From assembly GCA_039566865.1 (NCBI GenBank), contig CM076952.1:12110501-12174500 (forward strand): 64,000 bases of DNA, read 5' to 3'. The notes under the pieces are model-generated. The model was given only the letters and a program-made list of their open reading frames with translations. It had not been told where the DNA came from and made no database searches. Positions 11,467 to 21,534 of the stretch are shown one piece after another. Every line of letters starts with the position of its first letter. Position 1 is the first letter of the stretch. Both the position numbers and the translations under genes were made by a program. Origin of the DNA: Aurelia coerulea (Eukaryota; Cnidaria; Scyphozoa; Semaeostomeae; Ulmaridae).

Positions 11467-12198
11467 TTGGCACTTGCTGAAGTGTTAGGCCGCCGCCATG
11501 ACGAAGCAGCAGCAAGATACTTCGATGTCAAGTTTGACGAACTTAAGAAAACTATGGCGACGAAGCAATGCATCCAAGATTTGCATGAGACAATTAAGAA
11601 TCAAAATGAAAGAATAGAAATCCTAGAGTCAAAGATGTCATTGATGGAGAAAGAAAAAGGCGTAGACGACCAAGAACAGTATAACCGCCGCCTGTGTTTG
11701 CGTATCGATGGCATTGCAATGGAAGAGAGAGAATCCGGCGAGAAATGTCTGGCAAAAGTTAAAGCTGTTTTTGTAAAATTGGATGTGAATGTGCCAGATA
11801 ATGTTATCGACAGAGCCCATCGAATTGGAAAGCCAAAAGTCGTAAAAGGCAAAAAATGTGCACACAATGATAGTAAGATTCACCACATGGAGACACCGCA
11901 CGGCTGTCTATCGTGCACGGAAGAATTGCTCATCTTACAAAAAAGGCTTGACCTGACGAAGAAAAGGCTCGACACTGTCACATGGTTATCTGAGTTGCTG
12001 AAATCGAGAAAGCTTGGGTTTGTGTTTGCTGACGTCAATTGCAGGTTGTGTGCAAGAATTAATGAAAACTTTCACTACTTTGAAAATGAAGAAGAATTAA
12101 TGGAAATCATCCAAGAAGAAACCATTTCAAATGACGAAGATTCTGCAGATGAAGATGCAAATACAGTTGTGGCAGATGAAAGCAGTGTCGATGAGTAA
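11467..12198 (+). pseudogene. LINE ORF1-like protein (coiled coil plus RRM-like region)
   Basis: The open frame runs to TAA at 12198. The first ATG is at 11554, because the frame before it opens after a TGA at 11437 without an ATG. It has a helical, charged stretch (KNQNERIEILESKMSLMEKEK), then EQYNRRLCLRIDGI and NVIDRAHRIGKPKV. These are typical of L1/CR1 ORF1 proteins (transposase_22-like), which bind RNA as trimers. The C-terminal part has LDLTKKRLD and GFVFADVNCRLCARIN, then an acidic tail. The block between (about codons 140-160) does not resemble the family, so it may be frameshifted. It may be the ORF1 of the 2A-bearing ORF2 that starts at 14251, with a minus-strand LINE inserted between; this is inference. 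Confidence 0.6.
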
Positions 12199-12499
12199 AG
12201 AGTAACTTGGTTATGAGACACAGATAGTTGGGTCTATAGCCCCTTACCTTGTTGTTGTTTTGTGTTTGTTTGTTTGTCAGCTTATTTTCATTCGATTATC
12301 TTTATCTAGCTATACATATTTACAATATATACAACTAATCCAAATCGAACATACAAATATATAAATGAAGAAATGAAGAAATTAATAGATAAGTTAAATG
12401 AGTTAAATATTCAAGACATATATGGGCAAGGTTTACTAGATGTAATTGAATTGACAGGCGTAACAAATATACAAATATTTTCTACTATTTCATAATCCA

Positions 12500-13442
12500 G
12501 ATAATTTCCTAAAATTTGGGTGAATGTTGGCAAGCATTGCATTTACAATTTGGTCCATTCCATTGTTTTATCATGCGTTTAAAAGAATTTAAGTTGTCGG
12601 CAGATTAAGTTTCATTTGGCAATGCATTCCAGATTTGAGGTCCTAATGATCGAAGACTGTTTGAACCAAAAGTGACTTGATTTGGTCTATAATGTTGTAA
12701 GTCGTACGGATTTCGTGATGAATATCTGGAAGACCTTATTTTGAAAATATCACGCATGAAAGATGGGTTGAGATGTTTCAAGGTCTTGAAAACTTCTATA
12801 CAGAGAACTCTCAGACGGGAAACATGCATAGTACATCTTTCTGATTTCAAGAGTAATTCACTGTAAGAAGATCGGTGATCATTGTACAAAAATCGAAGAG
12901 CACGTTCTTGAATCTTCTCAATTTTTTGCAAAGACTTAGCTGATGAGAAGTACCATACTAGCGGGCAATAGTTGAAATTGGAATATACAAAACTTTGCAC
13001 AAGAATTTTCCTTTCATTAAAGCCAATGAATTGTTTGAGTCTTTTTAACACATTAAGTTGTGATGCTGCTTTTCTGCAAAGTTCAGAGATATGCTGTTCA
13101 AAATTTAGCTTATAATCTAGCTGAATATAACAATTTGACTGTTTCTTCCGACTGGATAATTTTACCTTGGATATTGATATTCTCTCCGCAGGTATTTGTT
13201 TGATCCTTTCTAATAAGGAGTGCATGGAATTTTTCTGGGTTAGCAATCATTTGATTCTGTTTCAGCCAAGTCAAAGCAACTCCAGCTTCTTCTTCCAGTA
13301 CCCCAATCAAATCTGATAGGGTCCTGGAAAAATAAGCCAGAGTATTATCGTCGGCATAATTATGCAATGTTGCTTGTTTGATAAACAAAAAGAGATCGTT
13401 TATAAAAACATTAAACAGAATGTTGATAAGAGTGTCACCCAT
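12500..13442 (-). pseudogene. CR1/Jockey-type LINE, 5'-truncated and broken
   Basis: Minus-strand RT fragment: LFNVFINDLF and YADDNT (13442-13110), a frameshift, then FEQHISELCRKAASQLNVLK, FNYCPLVWYF, QERALRFLYND and LRSLGPQIWNALPNET. A TAA interrupts the frame at about 12606, but the C-terminus continues in frame to CKCNAC near 12520. The family resembles element B (4319-6956). It is truncated 5' at the RT core. The tail side (about 12350-12500) is AT-rich with ATGAAGAA words. Confidence 0.8.
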
Positions 13443-14250
13443 TACTCATTATCGCTACGATGAATAGGTAAATACTCCCAATTGTTAGATATCTCCAGGC
13501 GGGCGGGTGTTACTTGTCGGGCGTTGGGGATCTGCTTGTTGGGTGGTGTCTTCACGTTTGGCCATTTCAGGGTGCATTTTTTTCGGACATGTTCTCAACG
13601 GACAGTGCTCTGCGGCGTGGCCAGATGGCGGGCATTTCGCTTGGCGGGCAGGTCTCGGATGTTTGTCGGGGGACGTTTGCACGCTTGGTGAGAGTGAATG
13701 TAGTAAACAAATTTTACCAATTGTTCATAATTGCAGTTGTAAAATTTCTTCGAGACCTCAATTTCAATAAACTACAGGAATCACTTTTTCCAATGCATGA
13801 GCACGCCTGCTTAATTTATGGTATGAATGAGTGAACAAACCATAAAGTATTCTTTCAGTATGCAATGCACGCAAGTAAGAAAGTTTTATAATTCTAAAAA
13901 TTACCCAAACATTCAAATTGAAATTGAAATCTCTATGGAATACAAGCAAGTTGTAGGTAAACCAGAGAGCCCACTTTTTGCCAAAAATATCATTTGTCTG
14001 GGAATCCTCGGTCCCTATGGGTGTAAAATGCCAATCTCCATTGGTAGCCTTTAGATTTCTTTTATTTATGTTTACATGTTATTTGTCATCGTGCACCTGT
14101 TTACGTTTCATTTACATTTGTCAATCTGTTCTTCCAGTACATTTTCTATTGTTTACCTTGGGACTAAATAATTGTGGTTATATTGTATCTTACTGCCCCT
14201 TAGGACCAGCGAGAGGATTTCCTTTTGATGATGCCGGTTGAAATAAATCA
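13443..14250. other. Unassigned; possible 5' region of the 2A-bearing LINE
   Basis: A GC-richer block at about 13490-13690 is followed by AT-rich sequence. No motif-bearing ORF was recognised. By position it could be the 5' UTR or inter-ORF spacer of the LINE whose ORF2 begins at 14251. Confidence 0.3.
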
Positions 14251-14433
14251 ATGGCGAGCGTCAATAGGGTGCTTCCTCGTATCTGCGAAAAGGCTTTCTC
14301 CCTTGAGCAAAAATTTCAGGCCTTTTTCAGCTCTGCTCTACTTCAAGTTTCCAAATTGTTTTGGTTTTGTTATTGTTTCATCGCAATATCAATCCTCGCT
14401 TTACCCATTACGCTAATAATACAGTTTCTTGTA
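14251..14433 (+). pseudogene. N-terminal leader of a 2A-bearing CR1-type ORF2 (first part)
   Basis: ATG 14251 is the first ATG after an in-frame TGA. The 61 codons end in a strongly hydrophobic segment (LFWFCYCFIAISILALPITL, then IIQFLV) that looks like a membrane or signal anchor. The frame runs into the TA of the TA-flanked element at 14434. After removal of that element and one TA copy, the frame continues without a break into the ORF at 18573. The element therefore split one continuous leader. Confidence 0.65.
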
Positions 14434-15442
14434 GGGTAGGGTGGGGGTAATGTGGGTCGAAAATGAGCAAAATCTCAAAATGGATAGCTGGTAAAACGAG
14501 ACTAAAATGCAAAACATTTCAAAAGTTTCGTTTAATTGACATTAAGTGCTTCTTCTTTCTTGGGAAAAAATCTCAGCTCTGACAAAGGCAGTTAAATATT
14601 TTTAAAAAATTTTCTCTATTGGCAACTAAAATAGGCCCACAAAATCGGCATATGAAAGGCCAAATGATTAAAAAAATTAATGGACTTACGTTCCCCAACC
14701 ATTCTCTATTCAATAAAATCACAGTCTTTGCCTTTTATCACAAGCAATCCCGTGCCCCCGACGAAAATAAAACTACGGTCATTATGCTGTGATCCACCAT
14801 CGTTGCGACTTGCAATTCAGTGATCGGATTTGATAAAATAACAGTCAAATAAAGATGTTTGCAGTATGTTTACTCCAGTTTACTGGTTACAAGACAGCAA
14901 CTGCGGTAATAGGAAACCCGTTTTCGCAGTTTAGACCGAAAACAACGTGGCAAGATGAATATAAGTGCAAAAATTTTAAGCAATTCAAGGCTTCGTTGAA
15001 TTTGAATTATGGCTGAATTCTCAGTAGGCCCACACTACCCCACCTGGTAAAAAAATAGAAATAAAAAGAAAATCGCGTAAATGACTTTGAAATAAACGTT
15101 ATTTCATTTGTAAAAGACCAAACTCTCACCAAGATAAGGCTCAAATCCTTACAGGTTCCCAGAATACGCGGAAATCATCCAACCTCACGAAAATCAGCCA
15201 ATGACATCGCCGCTTTCTAACCCCTTGTCGTTCGAGATGAATTTCTAGTACCCTTACGAAAAATGAAATAGATACTAGATTATTGCAGTTATTTAAAATA
15301 TTTTTTGATAAATCGGTTGCAGAGATATTCGTCCAGAGTTGTTTACATGTTTAGGCATATATCTTATTTGGAGCCGGAGCTACGAGCGTTTACCGGCCAA
15401 GAAAAGTTGAACTTCATATAAATTGCTAGAAAGGAGATATAG

Positions 15443-16033
15443 CGGTGAGCCAAAATAAACTATGCACGTTTGGCAGGCGACAATAAATCGTGCACTGGAC
15501 CGATTTTGAAGATTTATGACTTATTCGTTAGCGGAATATCTGAATTAGATACTGAGATTTTTTGCAAATTTTTTCATTTTCAGTTTTTAGAGCTAGAAGC
15601 GAGTTTCCTAAGATTGTAGTTTTCGAAAACACCGAAAACGATAAAAAAACATCGATTAAATTTTCTAAAGAATCGACATGAATGGACAAAGAGAGAACTT
15701 TTTCGTGGTGACTTGCGATCTAAAAATCGACCATTTGTAATCTGAGTTCGTACTGAACCCCCAAATCCCCCTGAAAACGTTTTCTCTTTGTTTATTCATC
15801 CTGGATCTTTTAACATTTGATCGAGGTCCCTTATCGTTTTCAATATATTCGAAAACGAACATTTAAGAAACTCGCTTCTAGCTCTAAAAACTGAAAACGG
15901 ACAAATTTGCAAAAAGTCCTAGGATTTAATTCAGGCTTTCTGCTAAATATTAAGTCATAAATCTTCAAAATCAGTCCAGTTTTCAATTTATTGTGGCCTG
16001 CCAAATGTGCATAGTTCATTTTGGCGCACACGG
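15443..16033 (+). mobile_element. Foldback MITE inserted in the left palindrome arm
   Basis: Arms of about 150 bp (15452-15600 with 15865-16028) share GCCAAAATAAACTATGCAC, TTTGAAGATTTATGACTTA and TTTTTAGAGCTAGAAGCGAG in inverted order, around a roughly 270-bp loop. TATAG flanks both sides (15438-15442 and 16034-16038). The right palindrome arm, read in reverse near 17955, has a single TATAGCGGTGAAAATTTC, the empty site. The duplication may be longer if the near-matching CGRTGA is counted. Confidence 0.8.
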
Positions 16034-16192
16034 TATAGCGATGAAAATTTCACAGGATATGTATGTGGCCCTTGGCAACAACCCACATGCATTTGCTTTC
16101 CAAATTTTAATGATTTCCAACTGGAAAGGCAAATGGGCCTGGACTTATCCTGGGTAAAAACTTTTTCTTGGACTCGGAATCAGCCAAATATA

Positions 16193-16787
16193 CAGAGTGT
16201 CCCAAAAAAATTGTGCCCCGTTTGTCTGAAGATTGCGACAAAACGGCAAAAGATTCTCGCCAAACTTTTGCATGACGATGCTCTTCAGATTTTCCATTAA
16301 AGTTTGCCACCATCCCCGTAAAAATCCGTTGAAAATGATGGAGCTATGACCATCATAAGACCAAATTTGCCTGATGACTGAAACCAGCGGTCGGCCATTT
16401 TGTCTTACTATTTTGCAGTGATAAGTATCTTCACGTGAGGTAAGAAATAATTTCTGTGAGGTCAGAAATAGTGGAACTCTCCGAGGATTATCGGAATTTT
16501 CACGAGAGCTGTGACATTGGAGGCTGCTGTTTCATTTTCAATCCATGAAGCTATTTATCGCTGCAAAATAGTAAAACAAAATGGCCGACCACTGGTTTCA
16601 GTGATCGGGCAAATTTGGTCTCCTGGAGGTCATACCTCCATCATTTTTCAACGGATTTTCATGGGGATGGTGGCAAACTTTAATTGAACATCTGAAGAGC
16701 ATCATCATGCAAAATTTTGGCGAGAATTATTTGCCGTTTTGTAGCAATCTTCAGACAAACGGGGCACAATTTTTTTGGGACACCCTG
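16193..16787 (+). mobile_element. Palindromic mariner-type MITE (TA target duplication)
   Basis: Starts CAGAGTGTCCCAAAAAAATT and ends with the inverted TTTTTTTGGGACACCCTG. The inverted repeat extends through TTGTGCCCCGTTTGTCTGAA and on for most of the 595 bp. TA is present on both sides. The right palindrome arm has only one TA at this position, confirming insertion with TA duplication as in Tc1/mariner. Related copies with different inner sequences are at 30135-30924 and 34357-35145. Confidence 0.85.
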
Positions 16788-16953
16788 TACATCCTCGAGC
16801 TAGATAATTCACTCACCGTTGACTCCAGCACCAATTTATGCTCATTTCTCAATTAAATGGGGGCTAACTTCGACAGAAAGCAAACAGTTTTGTGGAAATT
16901 TGAAGAAGCTTCCATCTTCCATGTTTTCTTGACAAACGTGATATCTCTCGACT

Positions 16954-17148
16954 TTGAAGGTGTTGTGGCGCAGTGGTGTAATCCTCTGACTTTGCAGCCA
17001 GAACAGTCAGGCGGAGTGGGTTCGATACCCGGTAGGACCCCATCACTTGAGCGTCATGACAGGGGTCGCGGACTCGATTAGGTCTGCTCTATTTCTGCGA
17101 TCCCAGCGCTTGGCGCTGAAAAACGCAACTTCACCTTCACCTTCACCT
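16954..17148 (+). mobile_element. tRNA-derived SINE
   Basis: Contains a pol III box A, TGGCGCAGTGGTG (from 16966), and box B, GGTTCGATACC (17019-17029), about 50 bp apart in a tRNA-like head. A short body follows, then a CTTCAC hexanucleotide tail at about 17127-17148. TCGACT flanks both sides (16948-16953 and 17149-17154). The opposite palindrome arm has a single TCGACT at the matching place (17614-17632 region). The tail and the 6-bp duplication fit LINE-dependent retroposition. Confidence 0.85.
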
Positions 17149-17380
17149 TCGACTGTTGACAAACACACGAGGCAGCCTGGTGTCATGACTCAGGGGTAGC
17201 TATGGTGTCATGGTCCTCCTGAATGTTATTTTCAAAATAAGCATATGGTAAATGTTATATTCACATCTTTTTGAAAAACTACTTTCCGCAAACAAATTTC
17301 AGTGCTTCTTGTAGAATGTAGGGTGTTAATACCGTTTTCTTGTTACCCAACGACAAAATGAAGATGAAGAAATATAAACC

Positions 17381-17405
17381 GGGGGGGGGGGGGGGGGGGG
17401 GGGGG
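17381..17405 (+). repeat. Poly(G) run in the palindrome loop
   Basis: Twenty-five consecutive G, near the centre of the palindrome loop (17226-17534). Homopolymers of this length are prone to assembly length error and to G-quadruplex formation. Confidence 0.95.
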
Positions 17406-18572
17406 TTGCAAATTACAAAAGTCTCTTAGCTCTTTAAATTCAGGTAGGGTCGTTTCTCAACTTTCGAAAAATTGAGCCTACTATTTCTTATAAGATGTTT
17501 CACTTAAAAATATTACGTGCATACATTTTGAAAACAACATCCAGGAGTCAGGAGGAGGACCATGACACCATAGCTACCCCTGAGTCATAACACTAGGCTG
17601 CCTCGTGTGTTTGTCAACAGTCGAGAGATATCACGTTTGTCAAGAAAACATGGAAGATGGAAGCTTCTTCAAACTTGCACAAAACTGTTTGCTTTCTGTC
17701 GAAGTTAGTCCCCATTTAATGGAGAAATGAGCATAAATTGGTGCTGGATTCAACGGTGAGTGAATTATCTAGCTCGAGGAAGTATATTTGGCTGATTCCG
17801 AGTCCAAGAAAAAGTTTTTATCCAGGATAAGTCTAGGCCCATTTGCCTTTCCAGTTGGAAATCACTCAAATTTGACAAATATTTGGAGATCTAAGGAAAG
17901 CAAATGCATGTGGGTTGTTGCCAAGGGCCATATACATATTCTGTGAAATTTTCACCGCTATATCTTCTTTCTAGCAATTTATATGAAGTTTTGAAGAAAG
18001 GTCAACTCGTAGCTCCGGCTCCGAAGAAGATATTTGCCTAAACATATAAACAACTCTGGACGGATATCTCTGCAACCGATTTATCAAAAAATATCTTAAA
18101 TAACTGCAATAATCTGGTATCCATTTCATTTTTTGTAAGGGTACTAGAAATTCATCTCGAACGATGGATTTTGTCACAAGGGGTTAGAAAGCGGCGATGT
18201 CATTGGCTGATTTTCGTGAGGTTGGATGATTTCCGCGTGTTCTGGGAACCAGAAAGGATTTGAGCCTTATGTTACTCTCACCTCATGGTCATTAAATTTA
18301 CCAGAAAAGCAAAACAACAGTGGCAGGAGAAAGTTTTCCTGGGCTTTGAAATTCTTGCACAATACCACAATAGGCCGTTCAGTAAAGTTATTTCATAAAA
18401 CGAGTGGAGACACATCTAAGACGAATGTTTTATGTAAAAAGGCAGTTTATTATGCAGACCATAAAAGAAAAATAACCAGCCTTTCTTCCCTTGAACGAGG
18501 AAGGATATTTCTAGCGAAAAGCTCAATAGACACACTTTACCCCGTAGACCCACATTACCCCATCATACCCTA

Positions 18573-19076
18573 GTGCATTTCGTAGCAATGCAGTTATGTT
18601 TTCTGCCCCTCTTCGCCCGCGTGCATCGGATTGCGAAAACGGTGATGCATGTGACTGTAGAGCTTCTCAAGCGAATCCCGCTACCTGTCTTAACTTTTTT
18701 TCGATACAAGTATTTTCACTCTCAGTATGCCTACTTTTACATTGCATGCGTTGCATGTTACACACTACATATACAATGGTTTTGCCTCAGGACTATTTTT
18801 CTCAGTGGTGATGTTGAAACCAATCCTGGTCCAGAGACACTAGACTTCTGTTGTTGGAATTTGACTAGTATTGCCGCGCATGATTTGTTAAGGGTTTCCC
18901 TAATGAGAGCATATAATTCGGAGTTTAAATATGACTTAATTGGGGTTGTAGAAACTCACCTTGACAGCACCGTCGATGAAGAAAGGCTAGCGCTAGATGG
19001 CTATTCTTTACATAAAGATAACCATCCTCAAAATGTGAAAAGAGGTGGTGTTGGGTTATACGTTAAGGCTTGCTAA
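18573..19076 (+). pseudogene. CR1-type ORF2: leader, 2A-like peptide and start of APE endonuclease
   Basis: Frame continuous with the leader at 14251 once the 14434-18570 element is removed; the first ATG on this side is 18588. A second hydrophobic stretch (YFYIACVACYTLHIQW) is followed by the 2A-like motif SGDVETNPGP. The APE endonuclease then begins with FCCWNLTSI, VVETHLDSTV with the catalytic Glu, and RGGVGLYVK. A TAA after VKAC ends the frame; the next bases are the C-terminal LINE region, so the middle of endonuclease and nearly all of RT have been deleted. 2A-like peptides are known at the start of ORF2 in some APE-type LINEs, where they separate the leader or direct targeting. Confidence 0.8.
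18801..18833 (+). other. 2A-like ribosome-skipping motif
   Basis: Codons LSGDVETNPGP, fitting the D-V/I-E-x-N-P-G-P consensus completely. The expected skip lies between Gly (18828-18830) and Pro (18831-18833). The endonuclease domain starts within about 10 residues. If functional, it would release a leader of about 147 residues with two hydrophobic segments. Confidence 0.85.
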
Positions 19077-19275
19077 AGTATCTCTCCAAATATTTGCCTA
19101 GACATACCCTAAACGAACTGTATAAGCTCTATGTGCGCCCCCACTTGGACTATGGGCATGTTATTTATCATACTCCAGCTAAAGTATGTGAATTCAGCCA
19201 AAACTAGAGTCTGTCCAGTATTCTGCTGCACTAGCTGTATCAGGAACATGGAGGGGTACATCGCGTGAAAAAATC
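19072..19275 (+). pseudogene. C-terminal fragment of the same CR1-type ORF2
   Basis: Reads KYLSKYLPRHTLNELYKLYV, then RPHLDYGHVIYHTP, then stops and shifts, with SVQYSAALAV and GTWRGTSRE in neighbouring frames. These are C-terminal CR1 blocks. The 19070 junction therefore marks a large internal deletion. The fragment is cut at about 19275, where Gypsy sequence begins. Confidence 0.7.
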
Positions 19276-19520
19276 ATCGTTGCTTATGCCAGTAGAGCGT
19301 TGTCTCCGGTTCAAAAACATTATTCACAGACAGAAAAAGAAACATTGAGCATAGTCTCTGGACAGTTGAACAATTTAATTTGTTTATTTAAACTGTTTCA
19401 ACTAGTAACCGACAATGAGCCATAAGAAGTTATATATGGCAACTTTAAGTCGAAGCCGTCCGCTCGAATCGAAAGATGGGTATTACGCTTACAGCCTTAC
19501 AGCCGTACCGGTTTACTGTA
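19276..19520 (+). pseudogene. Ty3/Gypsy pol remnant, part 1 (RNase H)
   Basis: Reads VAYASRALSPVQKHYSQTEK, then ETLSIV and LVTDNEP with an in-frame TAA, then GNFKSKPSARIERW, the RNase H end of Gypsy pol. An 8-bp duplication (TTACAGCC) near 19488-19503 shifts the frame. It stops at the TA where the element at 19521 inserted. Confidence 0.8.
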
Positions 19521-20880
19521 GGGTAAGACGGGGTAAAGTGAACTATTTTGGAGGTTTTTCAAGGATATCTTAAAGAGACACTAGCTGAGGGCAAACTTTT
19601 TAACGTTGTTTTGACATTATGTCTTTGGGTCAGTTTATCCAACAAAAAAATTTTTCAAATCTTTTTCCATTGCCTCACAAAAGAGCTTTCTTTGGCGACC
19701 GCTCTGCCTAGTTCACTTTACCCCAGGCCGGGGTAAAGTGAACTACTTAGAAATTGTTCGATAAAACCAAAATGATGCTGGTAATACCCGGAAACATGAT
19801 TTATTTTGCAACTCTAAGGTGTCCTTCGCATGCCAAAATGAAACAGACCTAAAAATTTCGCAAAGGGAATTTAAAAAAAGTTAAATGGTGACCTATGCTG
19901 AGAACGATCTGTGCAGATCAAATATTAACCAAAAACTATTGTCAAAGTCACAAATTCGAGTCAGATTGCAAGACCTGAATACAATTCGATGAAAAATAAT
20001 GGGAATATACATGGAAAATACTATATTGCACATAAATACCAAATCACTAAAAAGAGAAACACTATTTTCAAATAGTTCACTGTGCCCTGAAACCTACGCC
20101 CAGAAATAAAATCAAGAATAGTTATAAATCTATAACAATTATCAATATTCTAATTTCACAGTGATGGCCATTTATCCTTTCCATGTCGATAGGTATACTT
20201 GCTTCATCAAATCCCAATAAAGTTCTTGGATCAATAGCCGTATTTTTGAATGAAGATCAAACTTCGGCTGTCATATTTTTGGAGGTTTTTCAGGGAGCTG
20301 GTGTCAGAATATAATTCTGTGTCATCAGAGCTAAAAATTATCCTGGAAATTATGATTTTTTGAAGGCATTGTTATGAACCAAATGAGGTTGAAACGGTCT
20401 CCTTCATCTGACTTCGTGTTCACATGTGAATATAAAAAGTTATGGGTAGTTCACTTTACCCCGGTCGAAGCAAAAAATCGACTGAACGGTAGATCTTTTA
20501 AAATATCATGTTAACTAACAAAAAAGTCTCTCATGGCCCTTTCCTTTTGGAAAACGTAAACACATGGTATGTGCTTCAAATCCATCAAAACAATTATAGA
20601 AATGAATTTCTTCTTGGGGTCAAAAATTAAGATCGAAGATAGAAGCCCAAACCTAAGAACCATAATTTCCCGAGGTTGTTTTTACTGCCTGGGGTAAAGG
20701 GATTTTTTTGCAACAACAAGAAGAAATATTTTGCAAAAATGTTTTCATTTTCTGTGAGCACATGTAACAAAGCATTGGGCATAAATCATGTTTTATCATT
20801 GCATGTTTACTTTTGGAGAGAAGCGCAAATGTTCTGAGTAGTTCACTTTACCCCGTAGTTAACTTTACCCTGTCTTACCC
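19521..20880 (+). mobile_element. 1.36-kb GGGTAAGAC-TIR element in Gypsy RNase H
   Basis: Left end GGGTAAGACGGGGTAAAGTG, right end inverted with one mismatch. TA is duplicated (19519-19520 and 20881-20882). Removing the element and one TA restores the conserved Gypsy FTV-Q-YKPG context across the joint. GGGGTAAAGTGAACTA recurs internally at about 19713-19745 (both orientations), 20448, 20690 and 20840. These are subterminal-type repeats that could be transposase binding sites. No transposase ORF. Confidence 0.88.
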
Positions 20881-20882
20881 TA

Positions 20883-21534
20883 CAGTATAAGCCCGGTGTA
20901 GACAACCATGCAGACTATCTTTCACGTCATCCAACGAAGGAAAGTACTTTCAGACAAGAAAAGATGACAGAGCAATACATCAACTTACTGATCAGATCAG
21001 CAGTTCCAAAAACAATGACGATTGCAGAGATAAGGAATGCCACTGACAGTGACAAGACACTGCAAGGTTTACGTGCCGCTATCACATCAGAATAAATCAC
21101 TGGGACTGTGATGCAGTAAAGCCATTAAATAAGTACGCTATGAGATAACAATAGGAGCTCATAGCCTCATTTTACGTGAAAACAGAATTGTGATACCAAA
21201 ATCACTCCAAAAGGAAGCAGTTGATCTCGCACATGCCACTCATCAAGGCCTAGCCAAGACGAAATAGCTGTTGAGAGAGAAAGTCTGTTCCCGGACATAG
21301 AGAAAATGGTAAAAGATACCATAGACCATTGTTTTACCCTGTCAAGCAACTGGGAGGCCAAACCCCCTAGAGCCCCTGCAGATGACAGACATGCCCGATG
21401 GCCCCTGGCAGAAAATTCACGCAGACTTCTACGGACCGTTGCCATCAGGAGAGTACCTTATCGTGGCGATAGACAGATATTCTCCATATCCTGAGGTAGA
21501 AATCGTGCTTTGTACTAAAGCATCAAGTGTTAAT
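20883..21534 (+). pseudogene. Ty3/Gypsy pol remnant, part 2 (RNase H to integrase)
   Basis: Starts at the YKPG joint with DNHADYLSRHPTKEST, a frame with a TAA after about 60 codons. A degenerate integrase zinc-finger region follows (AHATHQGLAKTK, then a TAG), and DTIDHC. The integrase core begins PDGPWQKIHADFYGPLPSGE, with IVAIDRYSPYPEVEIV. Several stops and shifts show it is dead. It is cut at KASSV by the hAT element. Confidence 0.85.

Larger units (their letters stand above)
15116..18298. repeat. Giant imperfect palindrome (arms 15116-17225 and 17535-18298)
   Basis: The left arm begins GACCAAACTCTCACC and the right arm ends with the inverted counterpart ACCTCATGGTC. Matched blocks proceed inward: 15160-15440 with 17950-18250, 16040-16190 with 17780-17950, 16795-16950 with 17615-17770, and 17155-17225 with 17535-17610. 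The left arm is over twice as long because it holds three insertions that the right arm lacks. The arms differ by scattered substitutions, so this is not a fresh inversion. Confidence 0.9.
14434..18570 (+). mobile_element. 4.1-kb DNA transposon derivative with GGGTA-type TIRs and TA target duplication
   Basis: Left end is GGGTAGGGTGGGGGTAATG and right end is the inverted form CATTACCCCATCATACCC; TA flanks both sides (14432-14433 and 18571-18572). A further internal copy of the motif (CCCACACTACCCCACC) occurs near 15030. There is no transposase ORF. Most of the interior is a large imperfect palindrome with later insertions. The ends resemble those of the 1.36-kb element at 19521-20880, which also has TA duplications, so both likely use the same enzyme supplied in trans. 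The superfamily is not assigned. Confidence 0.85.

Noticed and set aside
13482..13834. Several overlapping ORFs in a GC-richer block
   Set aside because: All frames are open because of composition; no motif, no conserved start, both strands equally long.
16958..17035. Functional tRNA gene
   Set aside because: Box A and B are present, but the acceptor stem does not pair and the unit has a SINE body, tail and target duplication.
14434..18570. Assembly artefact from a chimeric folded read
   Set aside because: The arms are diverged by many substitutions, and three insertions are present in only one arm, which a folded read would not produce.
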